Below, one piece after another: positions 16,270-24,947 of a stretch of 64,000 nucleotides of DNA. This stretch comes from Azospirillum sp. TSH64 (GTDB lineage: Bacteria > Pseudomonadota > Alphaproteobacteria > Azospirillales > Azospirillaceae), in the NCBI RefSeq assembly GCF_003116035.1, contig NZ_LGQW01000015.1, positions 3,765,946-3,829,945 on the forward strand, read 5' to 3'. Each line of letters starts with the position of its first letter. Within the stretch, counting starts at the first letter, position 1. Under the pieces are notes generated by a model, which saw nothing but the letters and a program-made list of their open reading frames with translations, was not told where the DNA came from and ran no database searches. The translations under genes and the position numbers were made by a program.

Positions 16270-17550
16270 ATGGCTTTCCAAGACATCAACCCGGTGCGCT
16301 TCGATTCCAACCTGACGGTCGAGCGCCCGACCTTCGTCACCCACCTTGAATGCGCCTACACCGGCGAGCGGTACGAGGCCGACACAATCCACAACCTGTC
16401 GCGCGCCGGCAAGCCGCTGCTGGTCCGCTACGACCTGAACGGCGTGAAGCAGGCGCTGACCAAAAGCTCGCTGTCCGAACGCCCGCAGGACCTGTGGCGC
16501 TACCGCGAGCTTCTGCCCGTCCGCAAGGTCGAGGACATCGTCAGCCTGGGGGAGGCGGTGACCCCGCTGGTGCCGCTGCCCCGTCTGGCGAAGCGGCTGG
16601 GCGCGGCCGAGCTGCTGGTGAAGGACGAGGGACGGCTGCCGACAGGCTCCTTCAAGGCGCGCGGGCTGGTGATGGCTGTGTCGATGGCGAAGGCCTTCGG
16701 CATCGCGCACATGGCGATGCCGACCAACGGCAATGCCGGGGCGGCGCTGGCCGCCTACGCCACCCGCGCCGGCATCCGCACCACCATCTTCTGCCCGGCC
16801 GACACGCCGGAGGTGAACGTGTCGGAGATCGAACTGCAGGGCGCCACCGTCTACCGCGTCAACGGCCTGATCGATGATTGCGGGAAGATCGTCGGCGAGG
16901 GCAAGGCCAAGGTCGGCTGGTTCGACGTCTCCACCCTGAAGGAGCCCTACCGGATCGAGGGCAAGAAGACGATGGGTCTGGAGCTTGCCGAACAGCTGGG
17001 TTGGGAGGTGCCGGACGTCATCTTCTATCCCACCGGCGGCGGCACCGGCCTAATCGGCATGTGGAAGGCCTTCGCCGAGTTGGAGGCCATCGGCTTCATC
17101 GGATCGAAGCGCCCGCGCATGGTGGCGGTCCAGGCCGCCGGCTGCGCGCCGATGGTCCGCGCCTGGGAGCAGGGGGAGGAGCATGCCCTGCGCTGGGAGG
17201 ACGCCCACACCATCGCGTCCGGCATCCGCGTGCCGCAGGCGGTCGGCGATTTCCTGATTCTGCGCGCCGTGCGCGAAAGCGGCGGTTTCGCCATCGCCGT
17301 GCCCGATGATGCCATCCAAGCGGCGCTCGACGAGGTGGCGCGCGAGGAGGGCTTCCTGCTCTGCCCGGAAGGGGCCGCGACCTACGCCGCCTACCGCCAA
17401 GCCCTGGCCGACGGCCGGGTCGGCAAGGAGGAGCGCGCCGTCCTGTTCAACTGCGCCACCGGCCTGAAATACCCGCTGCCGCCGGTGCACCGCACGCTCG
17501 ACCGGACCCGGCCCATCGACTATTCGCTCTTTCAGGACAGCGGACGATGA
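16270..17550 (+). CDS. Threonine-synthase-like fold-type II PLP enzyme
   Basis: The 426-residue enzyme belongs to the threonine synthase/tryptophan synthase-beta group. The PLP lysine is probably K129 in LPTGSFKARGL; TNGNAGAALAAYATRAG and a glycine-rich phosphate loop (YPTGGGTGLIGMW) follow. The N-terminus has the short threonine-synthase-type lead (LECAYTGERYEADTIHNLSR). Its place after a sulfonate-type ABC transporter and before an LDH2-type dehydrogenase makes a housekeeping threonine synthase unlikely. Paralogs of threonine synthase include cysteate synthase. A reaction on an imported amino-acid-like sulfur compound, such as beta-elimination or beta-replacement, is inference. Confidence 0.82.
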   Translation: MAFQDINPVRFDSNLTVERPTFVTHLECAYTGERYEADTIHNLSRAGKPLLVRYDLNGVKQALTKSSLSERPQDLWRYRELLPVRKVEDIVSLGEAVTPLVPLPRLAKRLGAAELLVKDEGRLPTGSFKARGLVMAVSMAKAFGIAHMAMPTNGNAGAALAAYATRAGIRTTIFCPADTPEVNVSEIELQGATVYRVNGLIDDCGKIVGEGKAKVGWFDVSTLKEPYRIEGKKTMGLELAEQLGWEVPDVIFYPTGGGTGLIGMWKAFAELEAIGFIGSKRPRMVAVQAAGCAPMVRAWEQGEEHALRWEDAHTIASGIRVPQAVGDFLILRAVRESGGFAIAVPDDAIQAALDEVAREEGFLLCPEGAATYAAYRQALADGRVGKEERAVLFNCATGLKYPLPPVHRTLDRTRPIDYSLFQDSGR

Positions 17551-18611
17551 GCGATGTCCGCTACCGCCCGGACCGTCTGGTCGCGACGCTCGACGCCATT
17601 CTCCGCCGCAGCGGCAGCTCGGCGGAGGAGGCAGCCATCGTCGCCGCCAATCTGGTGGAGGCCGACGCCCGCGGCCATGCCAGCCACGGCGTCTGCCAGA
17701 TCGCCGTCTATGCCCGCAGCCTTGAACTTGGCCATCTCCAGCCCAACCGCCACGCCCGCATCGTCCGCGACGAGGCTCCCTTTCTGGTGGTGGACGGCGA
17801 TGTCGGCTATGGGCAGGTGATCGCGAAGGAGGCGACCGACCTCGCCATCGAACGCGCCAAGGCCGGCGGCGCTTGCATCCTGGCATTGCGCAACGCCCAC
17901 CATATCGGCCGCGTCGGCTCCTATGGCGAGCAGTGCATCGCCGCCGGGCTGATCGGCCTGTTCTTCGTCAATGTGATCAGCCGGCCGCTGGCGGCGCCCC
18001 ATGGCGGCGGCCGGCCGCGGCTGGGCACCAATCCGGTCTGCATCGCCGTTCCCGGCACGCCGGGCTATGCGCCCTTCCTGCTCGATTTCGCCACCAGCGC
18101 CATCGCCGCCAACAAATGCCGGGTCGCCGCCTCGCTGGGCAAGGAGGTGGAGGACGGCCTGCTGCTCGACCCGGAGGGCCGGCCGACGCGCGACCCGGAC
18201 GTGATGTTCACCGAACCGACCGGCGCCATCCTGCCCTTCGGCGGCCACAAGGGCTACGGCCTGGCGCTGGCCTGCGAAATCCTGGCCGGTGCCCTTGCCG
18301 GCGGCCTGCCCGCCTTGCCGGAAAACCTGCGGCCGGGACGGGTGGTCAACAACGCGCTGGCCTTCGTCATCGACCCCAACCGGGTGGCCGGGCCGGAATG
18401 GCAGACCCTGACCGACGCCGTGCTCGACCATGTCGCCGACACGCCCGTCGCCCCCGGCAGCGACGGCGTCAGCATCCCCGGCGAGCCGGAGGCCCTGCAC
18501 CGCATGGCCGCGATGGACCGCGGCATCGCGCTCGACCCCGACACCGTCGCGGCACTGCACCGCATCGGCGGCGGGCTCGGGCTGGATGTGGCTGCCCTGC
18601 TGGAGGGCTGA
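17547..18611 (+). CDS. LDH2/MDH2-family NAD(P)-dependent oxidoreductase (ComC/YlbC-like)
   Basis: The 354-residue protein shows the family landmarks ADARGHASHGVCQI near residue 33, HHIGRVGSYGEQCIAAGLIG near 112, and LDFATSAIAANK near 175, plus FGGHKGYGLALACEI. The family comprises L-malate/L-lactate-type dehydrogenases unrelated to the Rossmann LDH, including sulfolactate dehydrogenase ComC, ureidoglycolate dehydrogenase and piperideine-2-carboxylate reductase. The start overlaps the previous stop by ATGA. It is last in the operon and ends at a strong hairpin shared with the convergent 2-hydroxyacid dehydrogenase. The substrate is unassigned. Confidence 0.9.
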   Translation: MSDVRYRPDRLVATLDAILRRSGSSAEEAAIVAANLVEADARGHASHGVCQIAVYARSLELGHLQPNRHARIVRDEAPFLVVDGDVGYGQVIAKEATDLAIERAKAGGACILALRNAHHIGRVGSYGEQCIAAGLIGLFFVNVISRPLAAPHGGGRPRLGTNPVCIAVPGTPGYAPFLLDFATSAIAANKCRVAASLGKEVEDGLLLDPEGRPTRDPDVMFTEPTGAILPFGGHKGYGLALACEILAGALAGGLPALPENLRPGRVVNNALAFVIDPNRVAGPEWQTLTDAVLDHVADTPVAPGSDGVSIPGEPEALHRMAAMDRGIALDPDTVAALHRIGGGLGLDVAALLEG

Positions 18612-18613
18612 AC

Positions 18614-18631
18614 GGGGCGGAGTTCCGCCCC
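18614..18631. terminator. Hairpin between convergent dehydrogenase genes
   Basis: GGGGCGGA, a 2-base loop GT, then TCCGCCCC form a perfect 8-bp inverted repeat exactly in the 26-base gap between two convergent stops. There is no T tract, so if it terminates transcription it is not a canonical intrinsic terminator. Confidence 0.45.
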
Positions 18632-18637
18632 ATCCGC

Positions 18638-19648
18638 TCAAGCGGTGATGCGGTTCCGCAAGACGCCGTCTTCAAGGAACAGCCGCGCCGTCTCCGCCGC
18701 GTTGCGCCGCATCTCGACCGCCGCCTGGTCGGAGTGGAAGGCGTTGTGCGGCGTCACCACCAGCCGCCCGGCGAGCCAATCCTCCCGCGCCCGCCACGCA
18801 TCCAGCAACGGATGGGGGGCCGGCGGCTCGACCGGCAGCACGTCGGTCCCGACGGCGGCGAGCCGGCCGCTGCGCAGGGCCGCCTCCAGTGGGTCCAGCC
18901 CGGCGAACAGTTCGCCGCGCGCGGTGTTGACCAGGATGGCGCCCGGCTTCATCGCCGTCAGGGTGGCCTCGTTCAGCAGGCCGCGCGTCTCTCCGTTCAG
19001 CGGGCAGTGGAAGGTGACGATGTCGGACTCGGCCAGTAACTCCTCCAGCCGGCGGACGCGGCGATAGCCGACAGCCTTCTCGTGCCCGGCCGGCTGGAAC
19101 GGGTCATAGCCCAGGATGCGGTGGCCGAAGCCCTTCAACCGGTTCACCACCGCGGTACCAATCCGCCCGACCCCGACCACCCCGACCGTCGCGGCGCCGG
19201 AGCGGTGCAGCGGGGTCAGCGTGTTCGCCTGCCACGTCGTCGTATAGGCGCGGGCACGGGCGTCATGCTCCCACAGCCGGCGCTGAAGCGACAGGATCAT
19301 GGCGACCGCATGGTCGGCGACCTCCTCCGTCCCGTAATCGGGGTTGTTGCAGAAGGGAATCCCGGCGGCCTCCAGCGCCGCGACATCGACCCGGTCATAG
19401 CCGACGCCGAACCGCACGACGATCCGGCAACGCTTCAATCGCTCGACGGTTGCCGGGCCGATGCGCGTGCTCCACACCAGCAGGGCATCCAGACGGGCGA
19501 GACGGTCCGGATCGAGATCCTCCTCCCGCCGGCAGTCGAGAAAATCGACCTCCGCCACGCCGTCCAGCACGGCGGCCTCCAGATCGGGGGGCGGAATCAT
19601 GTGGTCGGTGATCCCGACGACCAACCGCCCTGCGCTCTGCTGCCCCAT
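18638..19648 (-). CDS. D-isomer-specific 2-hydroxyacid dehydrogenase (CtBP/SerA-like)
   Basis: The 336-residue protein has the nucleotide-binding motif GVVGVGRIGTAVVNRLKGFG and the catalytic Arg (NTARGEL), Glu (VLPVEPP) and His (VTPHNAFHS) of the family. FGVGYDRVDVAALEAAGI and NPDYGTEEVADHAVAMIL are also typical. The ATG at 19648 has GGGAG about 8 bases upstream and is preferred over a GTG 18 bases further out. It reduces or oxidises a 2-keto/2-hydroxy acid. It converges on an LDH2-type dehydrogenase, so the two could act on opposite stereoisomers of the same hydroxy acid, as SlcC and ComC do for sulfolactate; this is inference. Confidence 0.9.
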   Translation of the reverse strand: MGQQSAGRLVVGITDHMIPPPDLEAAVLDGVAEVDFLDCRREEDLDPDRLARLDALLVWSTRIGPATVERLKRCRIVVRFGVGYDRVDVAALEAAGIPFCNNPDYGTEEVADHAVAMILSLQRRLWEHDARARAYTTTWQANTLTPLHRSGAATVGVVGVGRIGTAVVNRLKGFGHRILGYDPFQPAGHEKAVGYRRVRRLEELLAESDIVTFHCPLNGETRGLLNEATLTAMKPGAILVNTARGELFAGLDPLEAALRSGRLAAVGTDVLPVEPPAPHPLLDAWRAREDWLAGRLVVTPHNAFHSDQAAVEMRRNAAETARLFLEDGVLRNRITA

Positions 19649-19774
19649 CCTTCTCGCTCCCGTCACTGCTCGAATCGAATAACCCTCATTTTCCCATGCA
19701 ATGCTGGATTTTCAAAGCCGATTGCCGCTTTGCACAATAGGAAATTACCTCCGCATGCGGACAAGGTGCCGGTT

Positions 19775-20785
19775 TCACTTGCGCGGGCGCAGGAAGAACA
19801 GCATGGCGAGGCCGGACAGCAGGATCGACAGCATCACCCACCAGAAGGCATGCGGCGAGACGTGGTCCTCGATGCCGCCGACCCCCGGCACCCCCGCGAC
19901 GTTCATGCCGAAGATGCCGGAGATCAGCGTCATCGGCGCGAAGATCACGGTCACCACCGCCAGCACATGCAGGCTGTGGTTCTGCTGGTCGGCGACGCGG
20001 GCCAGAAGCTCGTCCTGCAAGACCTTGGCGCGGTCCTGCAATGCCTCGATGTCGTAGAGGACGCCGCCGAACTTCTCGACCGAATGGCCGAGGCGCGCGC
20101 GGTCGTCGTCGTCGATCCAGGGCACGCTGCCGGTGGCGAGCCGGCCCAACGCTGCACGCTGCGGCGAGACATGGCGGCGGAGCCGGACGATCAACTGGCG
20201 CAGCTGGCCGAGCCTTTTGCGGGCGAGCTGGTAGCGTTCGGCAAGGACGGTGTCCTCCACCTTGTCCAGATCGGCTTCGGCGCGCGTCACCACCTCGCCC
20301 AGCGTGTCGGCCAGCATGTCGATCAGCTCGGCCATCAGGGCGGCGGTGCTGCCATAGCGGCCCTGGTCGTGCAGGGATTTGCGCAGCCGGTCGATGGCCT
20401 TCAGCGGATGCCGCCGGCAGCTGACGATGCGGTGCTCATCCATGAACAGGCGCAGGGTGCCGATGTCCGACGGCTCGAAATTGAAGTCGTAATGCATGTC
20501 GCTCAGCACGGCGAGGAAGCCGTCATCGAACGGCTCCAGCCGCGTCCGGTCGTCGTTGGCGTCCAGCAGAATCTCGCGGGCGAACTCGTCGAGCCCGCTC
20601 TTGCGGTCCAGCCAGTCGCGCGCCCGCGCCGAGGCGAGGTTGAAGTGCAGCCACAGCACGCCGCCGCTGCGCCGCTGCGCCGCGTCGATCTCCTCGAAGG
20701 ACACCGGCACCGGCGGTGCATCGGTGGTGAGGAAATAGCCGCAGATCAGGTCGGTCCCGGTATCGAGCTTGATTGGAACTGCCAT
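19775..20785 (-). CDS. CorA/ZntB-family divalent cation transporter
   Basis: The 336-residue protein has a large cytoplasmic alpha/beta domain, a long coiled-coil stalk (about residues 150-265), and two C-terminal transmembrane helices. The signature GMN sits in SGIFGMNVAGVPG after helix one (HVLAVVTVIFAPMTLIS), and the second helix is WWVMLSILLSGLAMLFFL. The start at 20785 is preceded by GGAAGG; an ATG at 20803 is a possible alternative. CorA proteins carry Mg2+ or Co2+ and ZntB carries Zn2+; the ion cannot be told from this sequence. It is a monocistronic gene divergent from the acetyltransferase. Confidence 0.92.
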   Translation of the reverse strand: MAVPIKLDTGTDLICGYFLTTDAPPVPVSFEEIDAAQRRSGGVLWLHFNLASARARDWLDRKSGLDEFAREILLDANDDRTRLEPFDDGFLAVLSDMHYDFNFEPSDIGTLRLFMDEHRIVSCRRHPLKAIDRLRKSLHDQGRYGSTAALMAELIDMLADTLGEVVTRAEADLDKVEDTVLAERYQLARKRLGQLRQLIVRLRRHVSPQRAALGRLATGSVPWIDDDDRARLGHSVEKFGGVLYDIEALQDRAKVLQDELLARVADQQNHSLHVLAVVTVIFAPMTLISGIFGMNVAGVPGVGGIEDHVSPHAFWWVMLSILLSGLAMLFFLRPRK

Positions 20786-20975
20786 GCCCGGCGAACCTTC
20801 CATTGCCTCTTCGCCGGCTGGGTGCCGGCCGGCGGGCAGGATACGCCGGCCGACGTGCGGCGCAACCTCGTCCTTGGGCGCCCGGAGCAACTGCAACAAG
20901 ACCGTCTTGAAACCGTCATCACCCTGTCGCGCGTTTGCGGCAAGAACGCGCGGGGCGTCATCATTCGACAGAGGC

Positions 20976-21641
20976 ATGACCGTGAGGACCGAGACCGCCG
21001 CCGGCGCCCACGACATGGACGCCTGCGATATCGCCAGCCATTTCCCCGCGCGCGAGGCCGCCGTCGGCCCGATGCGGTCCGACTCGCAGGTTCCCGTCGT
21101 CCGTCCCTCAACCGAGGCGGACGTGCCGGCCATGCTGGAGATCTACGGCTACCACATCCAGCACGGGCTCGGCCCCTTCGACATCGAGCCGCTGCATCCG
21201 GAAGAGCTGAAGCGCCGGCGCAAGGCGATGTTGAAGCGCCGCCTGCCGCATCTGGTGGCCGAGCTGAACGGCGCCATCGCCGGCTACGCCTATGCGGCCC
21301 CCTTCCGCAAGCGCCCGGCCTACCGCTACACGGTCGAACACTCGATCTACGTCCACAAGGATTTCCAGGGCCTTGGCATCGGCCGCCGGCTTTTGTCGGC
21401 GCTGGTCGACGCCTGCACCGTCGCCGGCTGTCGCCAGATGGTCGCCGTCGTCGACAGCGCCAACGCCCCGTCGCTGCGCCTGCATGAATCCTGCGGCTTC
21501 GAGCAGGCCGGCATTCTGCGCTCGGTCGGCTTCAAGTTCGGCCGCTGGACCGACAGCGTCTTCCTCCAGCGCGCGCTCGGCCCAGCCGACGGCGCGCTGC
21601 CCGATGACCATCGCGGCGGCACCGTCCAGGCCGGCGACTGA
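20976..21641 (+). CDS. GNAT acetyltransferase (phosphinothricin acetyltransferase-like)
   Basis: The 221-residue protein has a GNAT core at about residues 45-205: VRPSTEADVPAMLEIYGYHI, the acetyl-CoA loop QGLGIGRRLLSALVDAC, and VVDSANAPSLRLHESCGFEQ. The order and the phrase SIYVHKDFQGLGIGRRLL are close to phosphinothricin/methionine-sulfone N-acetyltransferases. The first 45 residues are an extra, poorly conserved lead. The start at 20976 follows an AGAGG-like site. The amino-acid decarboxylase begins 27 bases after its stop, so they may be co-transcribed. Its substrate could be an amino-acid analogue or a polyamine. Confidence 0.87.
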   Translation: MTVRTETAAGAHDMDACDIASHFPAREAAVGPMRSDSQVPVVRPSTEADVPAMLEIYGYHIQHGLGPFDIEPLHPEELKRRRKAMLKRRLPHLVAELNGAIAGYAYAAPFRKRPAYRYTVEHSIYVHKDFQGLGIGRRLLSALVDACTVAGCRQMVAVVDSANAPSLRLHESCGFEQAGILRSVGFKFGRWTDSVFLQRALGPADGALPDDHRGGTVQAGD

Positions 21642-21668
21642 CAGCTTTCCCTCCCCCGGAGTTCCCCC

Positions 21669-24017
21669 ATGGATTTCTTTCGACGCTTCTCCTTCCTCGT
21701 CTGCGCCCCGGCCTTCGACGCCGACGAGCTGGAAGGCGTGCGCGTGCAGCAGATCGTCGCCGAGGTCGAGCGCATCGGCTTCGAGGTGGTGCGGACGCGC
21801 CGCGTCGAGGATGCCGAGCTGGCGATCCGCACCGACGCCGCCATCGGCTGCATGATCGTCGATTGGGGCAAGCGCGGGCTGGAGGGCAAGCCGGCCTCGC
21901 TGATCGCGCTGGCGCGCAAGCGCGGTCTGGAGATGCCGATCATCCTGCTGGTCCGCCGCCAGCGGCTGGAGAACATCCCGGTCGACGTGCTGAACCAGGT
22001 CGACGGTTACGTCTTCCTGGCGGAGGAAACGCCGGAATTCATCGCCAAGAACCTCGTCTCCCGCCTGAAACAGTATGCCGAGACGCTGAAGACGCCCTTC
22101 TTCGGCGAGCTGGTCGATTATGCCGAGGAAGGCAACCAGCTGTGGACCTGCCCCGGCCATAATGGCGGCATCTTCTACAGCCGCAGCCCCATCGGCCGCA
22201 TCTTCGTCGAGCATCTGGGCGAGGCGGTGTTCCGCGACGACATCGACAACTCGGTGCTGGAGATGGGCGACCTGCTGGTCCATGAGGGGCCGGCGCTGAA
22301 GGCGCAGAAGGAAGCCGCCAAAATCTTCGGGGCCGAGCGCACCTATTTCGTGCTGAACGGCACGTCCGCCTCCAACAAGATCGTGCTGTCGGCTCTGGTG
22401 GCGGAGGACGATCTCGTCCTGTTCGACCGCAACAACCACAAGGCCGCCCACCATGGCGGGCTGTTCCTCGGCGGCGGCATCCCGATCTTCCTGGAGACCG
22501 ACCGCAACCCCTACGGCCTGATCGGTCCCATCGACCACGAGGCGCTGGACGAGGAACGCATCCGCGAGAAGATCCGCAAGAATCCCCTGGTCAAGGACCA
22601 GGACGCCTGGAAGCGCGAGCGGCCCTTCCGCGCCGCGGTGATCCAGCAATGCAGCTACGACGGCACCATCTACAGTGCCGAGACCATCCTGGCGAAGATC
22701 GGCCATCTCTGCGACTACATCCTCTTCGACGAGGCGTGGGCCGGCTTCCTGAAGTTCCACCCGCTGTTCAAGGGCCGCTTCGCCATGGGGCTGGACAGCC
22801 TGCATGACGGCCATCCCGGCATCATCGCCACCCAGTCCACCCACAAGCAGCTGGCCAGCTTCTCCCAGGCCTCGCAAATCCATGTGAAGGACAGCCATAT
22901 CAAGGGCCAACGCCGCCGGGTGGAGCATCGCCGCTTCAACGAGACCTTCCTGCTGCACGCCTCGACCTCGCCCTTCTATCCGCTGTTCGCCTCGCTCGAT
23001 GTCGGCGCGCAGATGATGAAGGGTAAGTCCGGCGAGGTGCTGTGGGACGACACGATCCGGCTCGGCATCGAGCTGCGCAAGAAGCTGCGCGCCATCCGCC
23101 GCGAATTCGACGAGCGCGAGAGCGATCCGGCGCGCCGCTGGTTCTTCGACCCCTTCGTGCCCGACCGGGTGGAGGTCGGCGGCACCACCTCGGCTTGGGA
23201 GGATGTGCCGACCGACGCGCTGGCGTCCGACGTGCGGCATTGGGAATTCGTGCCGGGTGCCGACTGGCACGGTTTCCGCCATGTGGCGGCCGGCTATGCG
23301 ATGACAGACCCCAACAAGCTGACCCTGCTCACCCCCGGCTTCGACCGCCGCACCGGGGCCTATGAGGACCACGGCATCCCGGCTCCGGTGGTGGCGCAGT
23401 ATCTGCGCGAGAACCGCATCGTTCCGGAGAAGAACGACCTGAACTCGATCCTCTTCCTGCTGACGCCCGGTGTGGAATCGAGCAAGGCCGGCACGCTGCT
23501 GAGCGCGCTGGTGGCGTTCAAGCGGCTGCACGACGACAACGCGCTGCTGGAGGACGTGATCCCGGAATTCGTCGCCCGCCGCCCGGCCCGCTACACCGGC
23601 CGCCGGCTGCGCGACCTGTGCGCGGAGATGCACGCCTATTACCGGGAGCGCGGCACCAACGACCTGCAGCGCCGCATGTTCCGCCCCGACCATCTGCCCG
23701 CCATGGTCATGCCGCCGCGCGAAGCGGTGCGGCATCTGGTGCGCAACGACGTGGATTACCTGCCCATCGACCGCATCGCCGGGCGGATCGCCACCACCCT
23801 GTGGGTCGTCTATCCGCCGGGCATCGCCACCATCGTTCCGGGCGAGCGGCTGGACGACCACGCCCGGCCGATGATCGAATATCTCCAGGTCTTCCAGGAG
23901 GGCGCCAACCGCTTCCCCGGCTTCGACAACGAGATCCAGGGCCTGTACCGCGAGACGGAGCCCGACGGGTCGATCCGCTTCTACACCTATGTCGTGCGGG
24001 AGAAGGGCGCGGACTGA
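21669..24017 (+). CDS. Fold-type I Orn/Lys/Arg decarboxylase
   Basis: The 782-residue enzyme has an N-terminal response-regulator-like wing domain (about residues 1-135), a PLP-binding core with CPGHNGG near 161 and ILFDEAWAGF (Asp354), the Schiff-base lysine K393 in TQSTHKQLASF, and the C-terminal domain. Length and order match the biodegradative arginine/lysine/ornithine decarboxylases that make agmatine, cadaverine or putrescine and serve in acid resistance or polyamine supply. Which amino acid is used cannot be decided by eye. A clean RBS region (CCCCCGGAG) precedes the ATG. Confidence 0.95.
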   Translation: MDFFRRFSFLVCAPAFDADELEGVRVQQIVAEVERIGFEVVRTRRVEDAELAIRTDAAIGCMIVDWGKRGLEGKPASLIALARKRGLEMPIILLVRRQRLENIPVDVLNQVDGYVFLAEETPEFIAKNLVSRLKQYAETLKTPFFGELVDYAEEGNQLWTCPGHNGGIFYSRSPIGRIFVEHLGEAVFRDDIDNSVLEMGDLLVHEGPALKAQKEAAKIFGAERTYFVLNGTSASNKIVLSALVAEDDLVLFDRNNHKAAHHGGLFLGGGIPIFLETDRNPYGLIGPIDHEALDEERIREKIRKNPLVKDQDAWKRERPFRAAVIQQCSYDGTIYSAETILAKIGHLCDYILFDEAWAGFLKFHPLFKGRFAMGLDSLHDGHPGIIATQSTHKQLASFSQASQIHVKDSHIKGQRRRVEHRRFNETFLLHASTSPFYPLFASLDVGAQMMKGKSGEVLWDDTIRLGIELRKKLRAIRREFDERESDPARRWFFDPFVPDRVEVGGTTSAWEDVPTDALASDVRHWEFVPGADWHGFRHVAAGYAMTDPNKLTLLTPGFDRRTGAYEDHGIPAPVVAQYLRENRIVPEKNDLNSILFLLTPGVESSKAGTLLSALVAFKRLHDDNALLEDVIPEFVARRPARYTGRRLRDLCAEMHAYYRERGTNDLQRRMFRPDHLPAMVMPPREAVRHLVRNDVDYLPIDRIAGRIATTLWVVYPPGIATIVPGERLDDHARPMIEYLQVFQEGANRFPGFDNEIQGLYRETEPDGSIRFYTYVVREKGAD

Positions 24018-24039
24018 AGCCACGCCTCCGCTCCAACCC

Positions 24040-24891
24040 TCAATAGGGCCGGTCGCCCAGCACGGTGGCGCGGTGCATGACGCGCCGGTGCGGTGAATAA
24101 TCGTTCACTGCATAGTGCTGGGTCGAGCGGTTGTCCCACAGCACCAGATCGTCCGCCTTCCAGCGCCAGCGCACGGTGAATTCCGGGCGGCTGATGTGGT
24201 CGTACAGGAACTCCAGGATCGCGGCGCTTTCACGGTCGCTCAGCCCGACGATGCGGGAGGTGAAGTTCTCATTCACGAACAGCGCCTTGGCGCCGCTGAC
24301 CGGATGGGTGCGGATGACCGGATGCACCACCGCCGGATGCTTGTCGCGCGCCGTCTTCCAGCGGGCATGGGTCTCGGGATCGCCGTTGTGCCGCCATTCC
24401 GGGAAGGAACGGGTGAAGTCGTGCAACGCCTTCAGCGGCTCCAGCAGGCGGCGGATCGGTTCGGACAGGCCGTTGTAGGCGGCGATGTTGCTGGCCCACA
24501 CCGTGTCGCCGCCGATGGGCGGAATGAGCTTGCCCGACAGGGCGACGATGGCCGGCGGCGTTTCGATGCAGGTGACGTCGGTGTGCCAGACGTCGTTGTC
24601 GGTCGGGTTGTGCGGCCCGGTGTCCAGCACCATGATCTCCGGCTGCTCCGGCACCTTCGGATAGATCGGGTGGACGTGCAGCTGGCCGAAACGGGCGGCG
24701 AAGTCGCGCTGCGCCTGCGGCGTCAGCGGCTGGTTCTCGAAGAACAGCACCTGATGGGCGACCAGTGCCCGCTCCAGCGCCGCCGCTTCGCTGTCCGACA
24801 GCGGGCGGGAGAGGTCGATCCCCTCCACCCGCGCGCCGATGGCGGGGCTGACGGGCGTGACGGTCAGGGCGGACAAGGCGATGTCTGGCAT
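24040..24891 (-). CDS. tauD: Taurine dioxygenase (TauD), Fe(II)/2-oxoglutarate-dependent
   Basis: TauD hydroxylates taurine so that it breaks down to aminoacetaldehyde and sulfite, giving sulfur under sulfate limitation. The 283 residues have the iron triad H103, D105 (VWHTDVTCIE) and H259 (STQHYAVND), with R270 positioned to bind 2-oxoglutarate, all at nearly the same places as in the E. coli enzyme. It is downstream of tauABC on the same strand after a 56-base gap with its own RBS (GGGGAA), so it belongs to the same unit. Related family members act on other sulfonates, so strict taurine specificity is likely but not proven. Confidence 0.9.
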   Translation of the reverse strand: MPDIALSALTVTPVSPAIGARVEGIDLSRPLSDSEAAALERALVAHQVLFFENQPLTPQAQRDFAARFGQLHVHPIYPKVPEQPEIMVLDTGPHNPTDNDVWHTDVTCIETPPAIVALSGKLIPPIGGDTVWASNIAAYNGLSEPIRRLLEPLKALHDFTRSFPEWRHNGDPETHARWKTARDKHPAVVHPVIRTHPVSGAKALFVNENFTSRIVGLSDRESAAILEFLYDHISRPEFTVRWRWKADDLVLWDNRSTQHYAVNDYSPHRRVMHRATVLGDRPY

Positions 24892-24947
24892 GGCGGTTCC
24901 CCAACCTTATTGTACGGCGGTTTATGAATTCCGGCGGTCTGCCGTCC

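Noticed and set aside
19736..19743. AATAGGAA also found in the ssu-like promoter dyad
   Set aside because: Only eight bases and not in a dyad here; could easily be chance.
21108..24023. 971-residue minus-strand frame opposite the decarboxylase
   Set aside because: Antisense shadow of a clearly real decarboxylase gene; composition is not protein-like.
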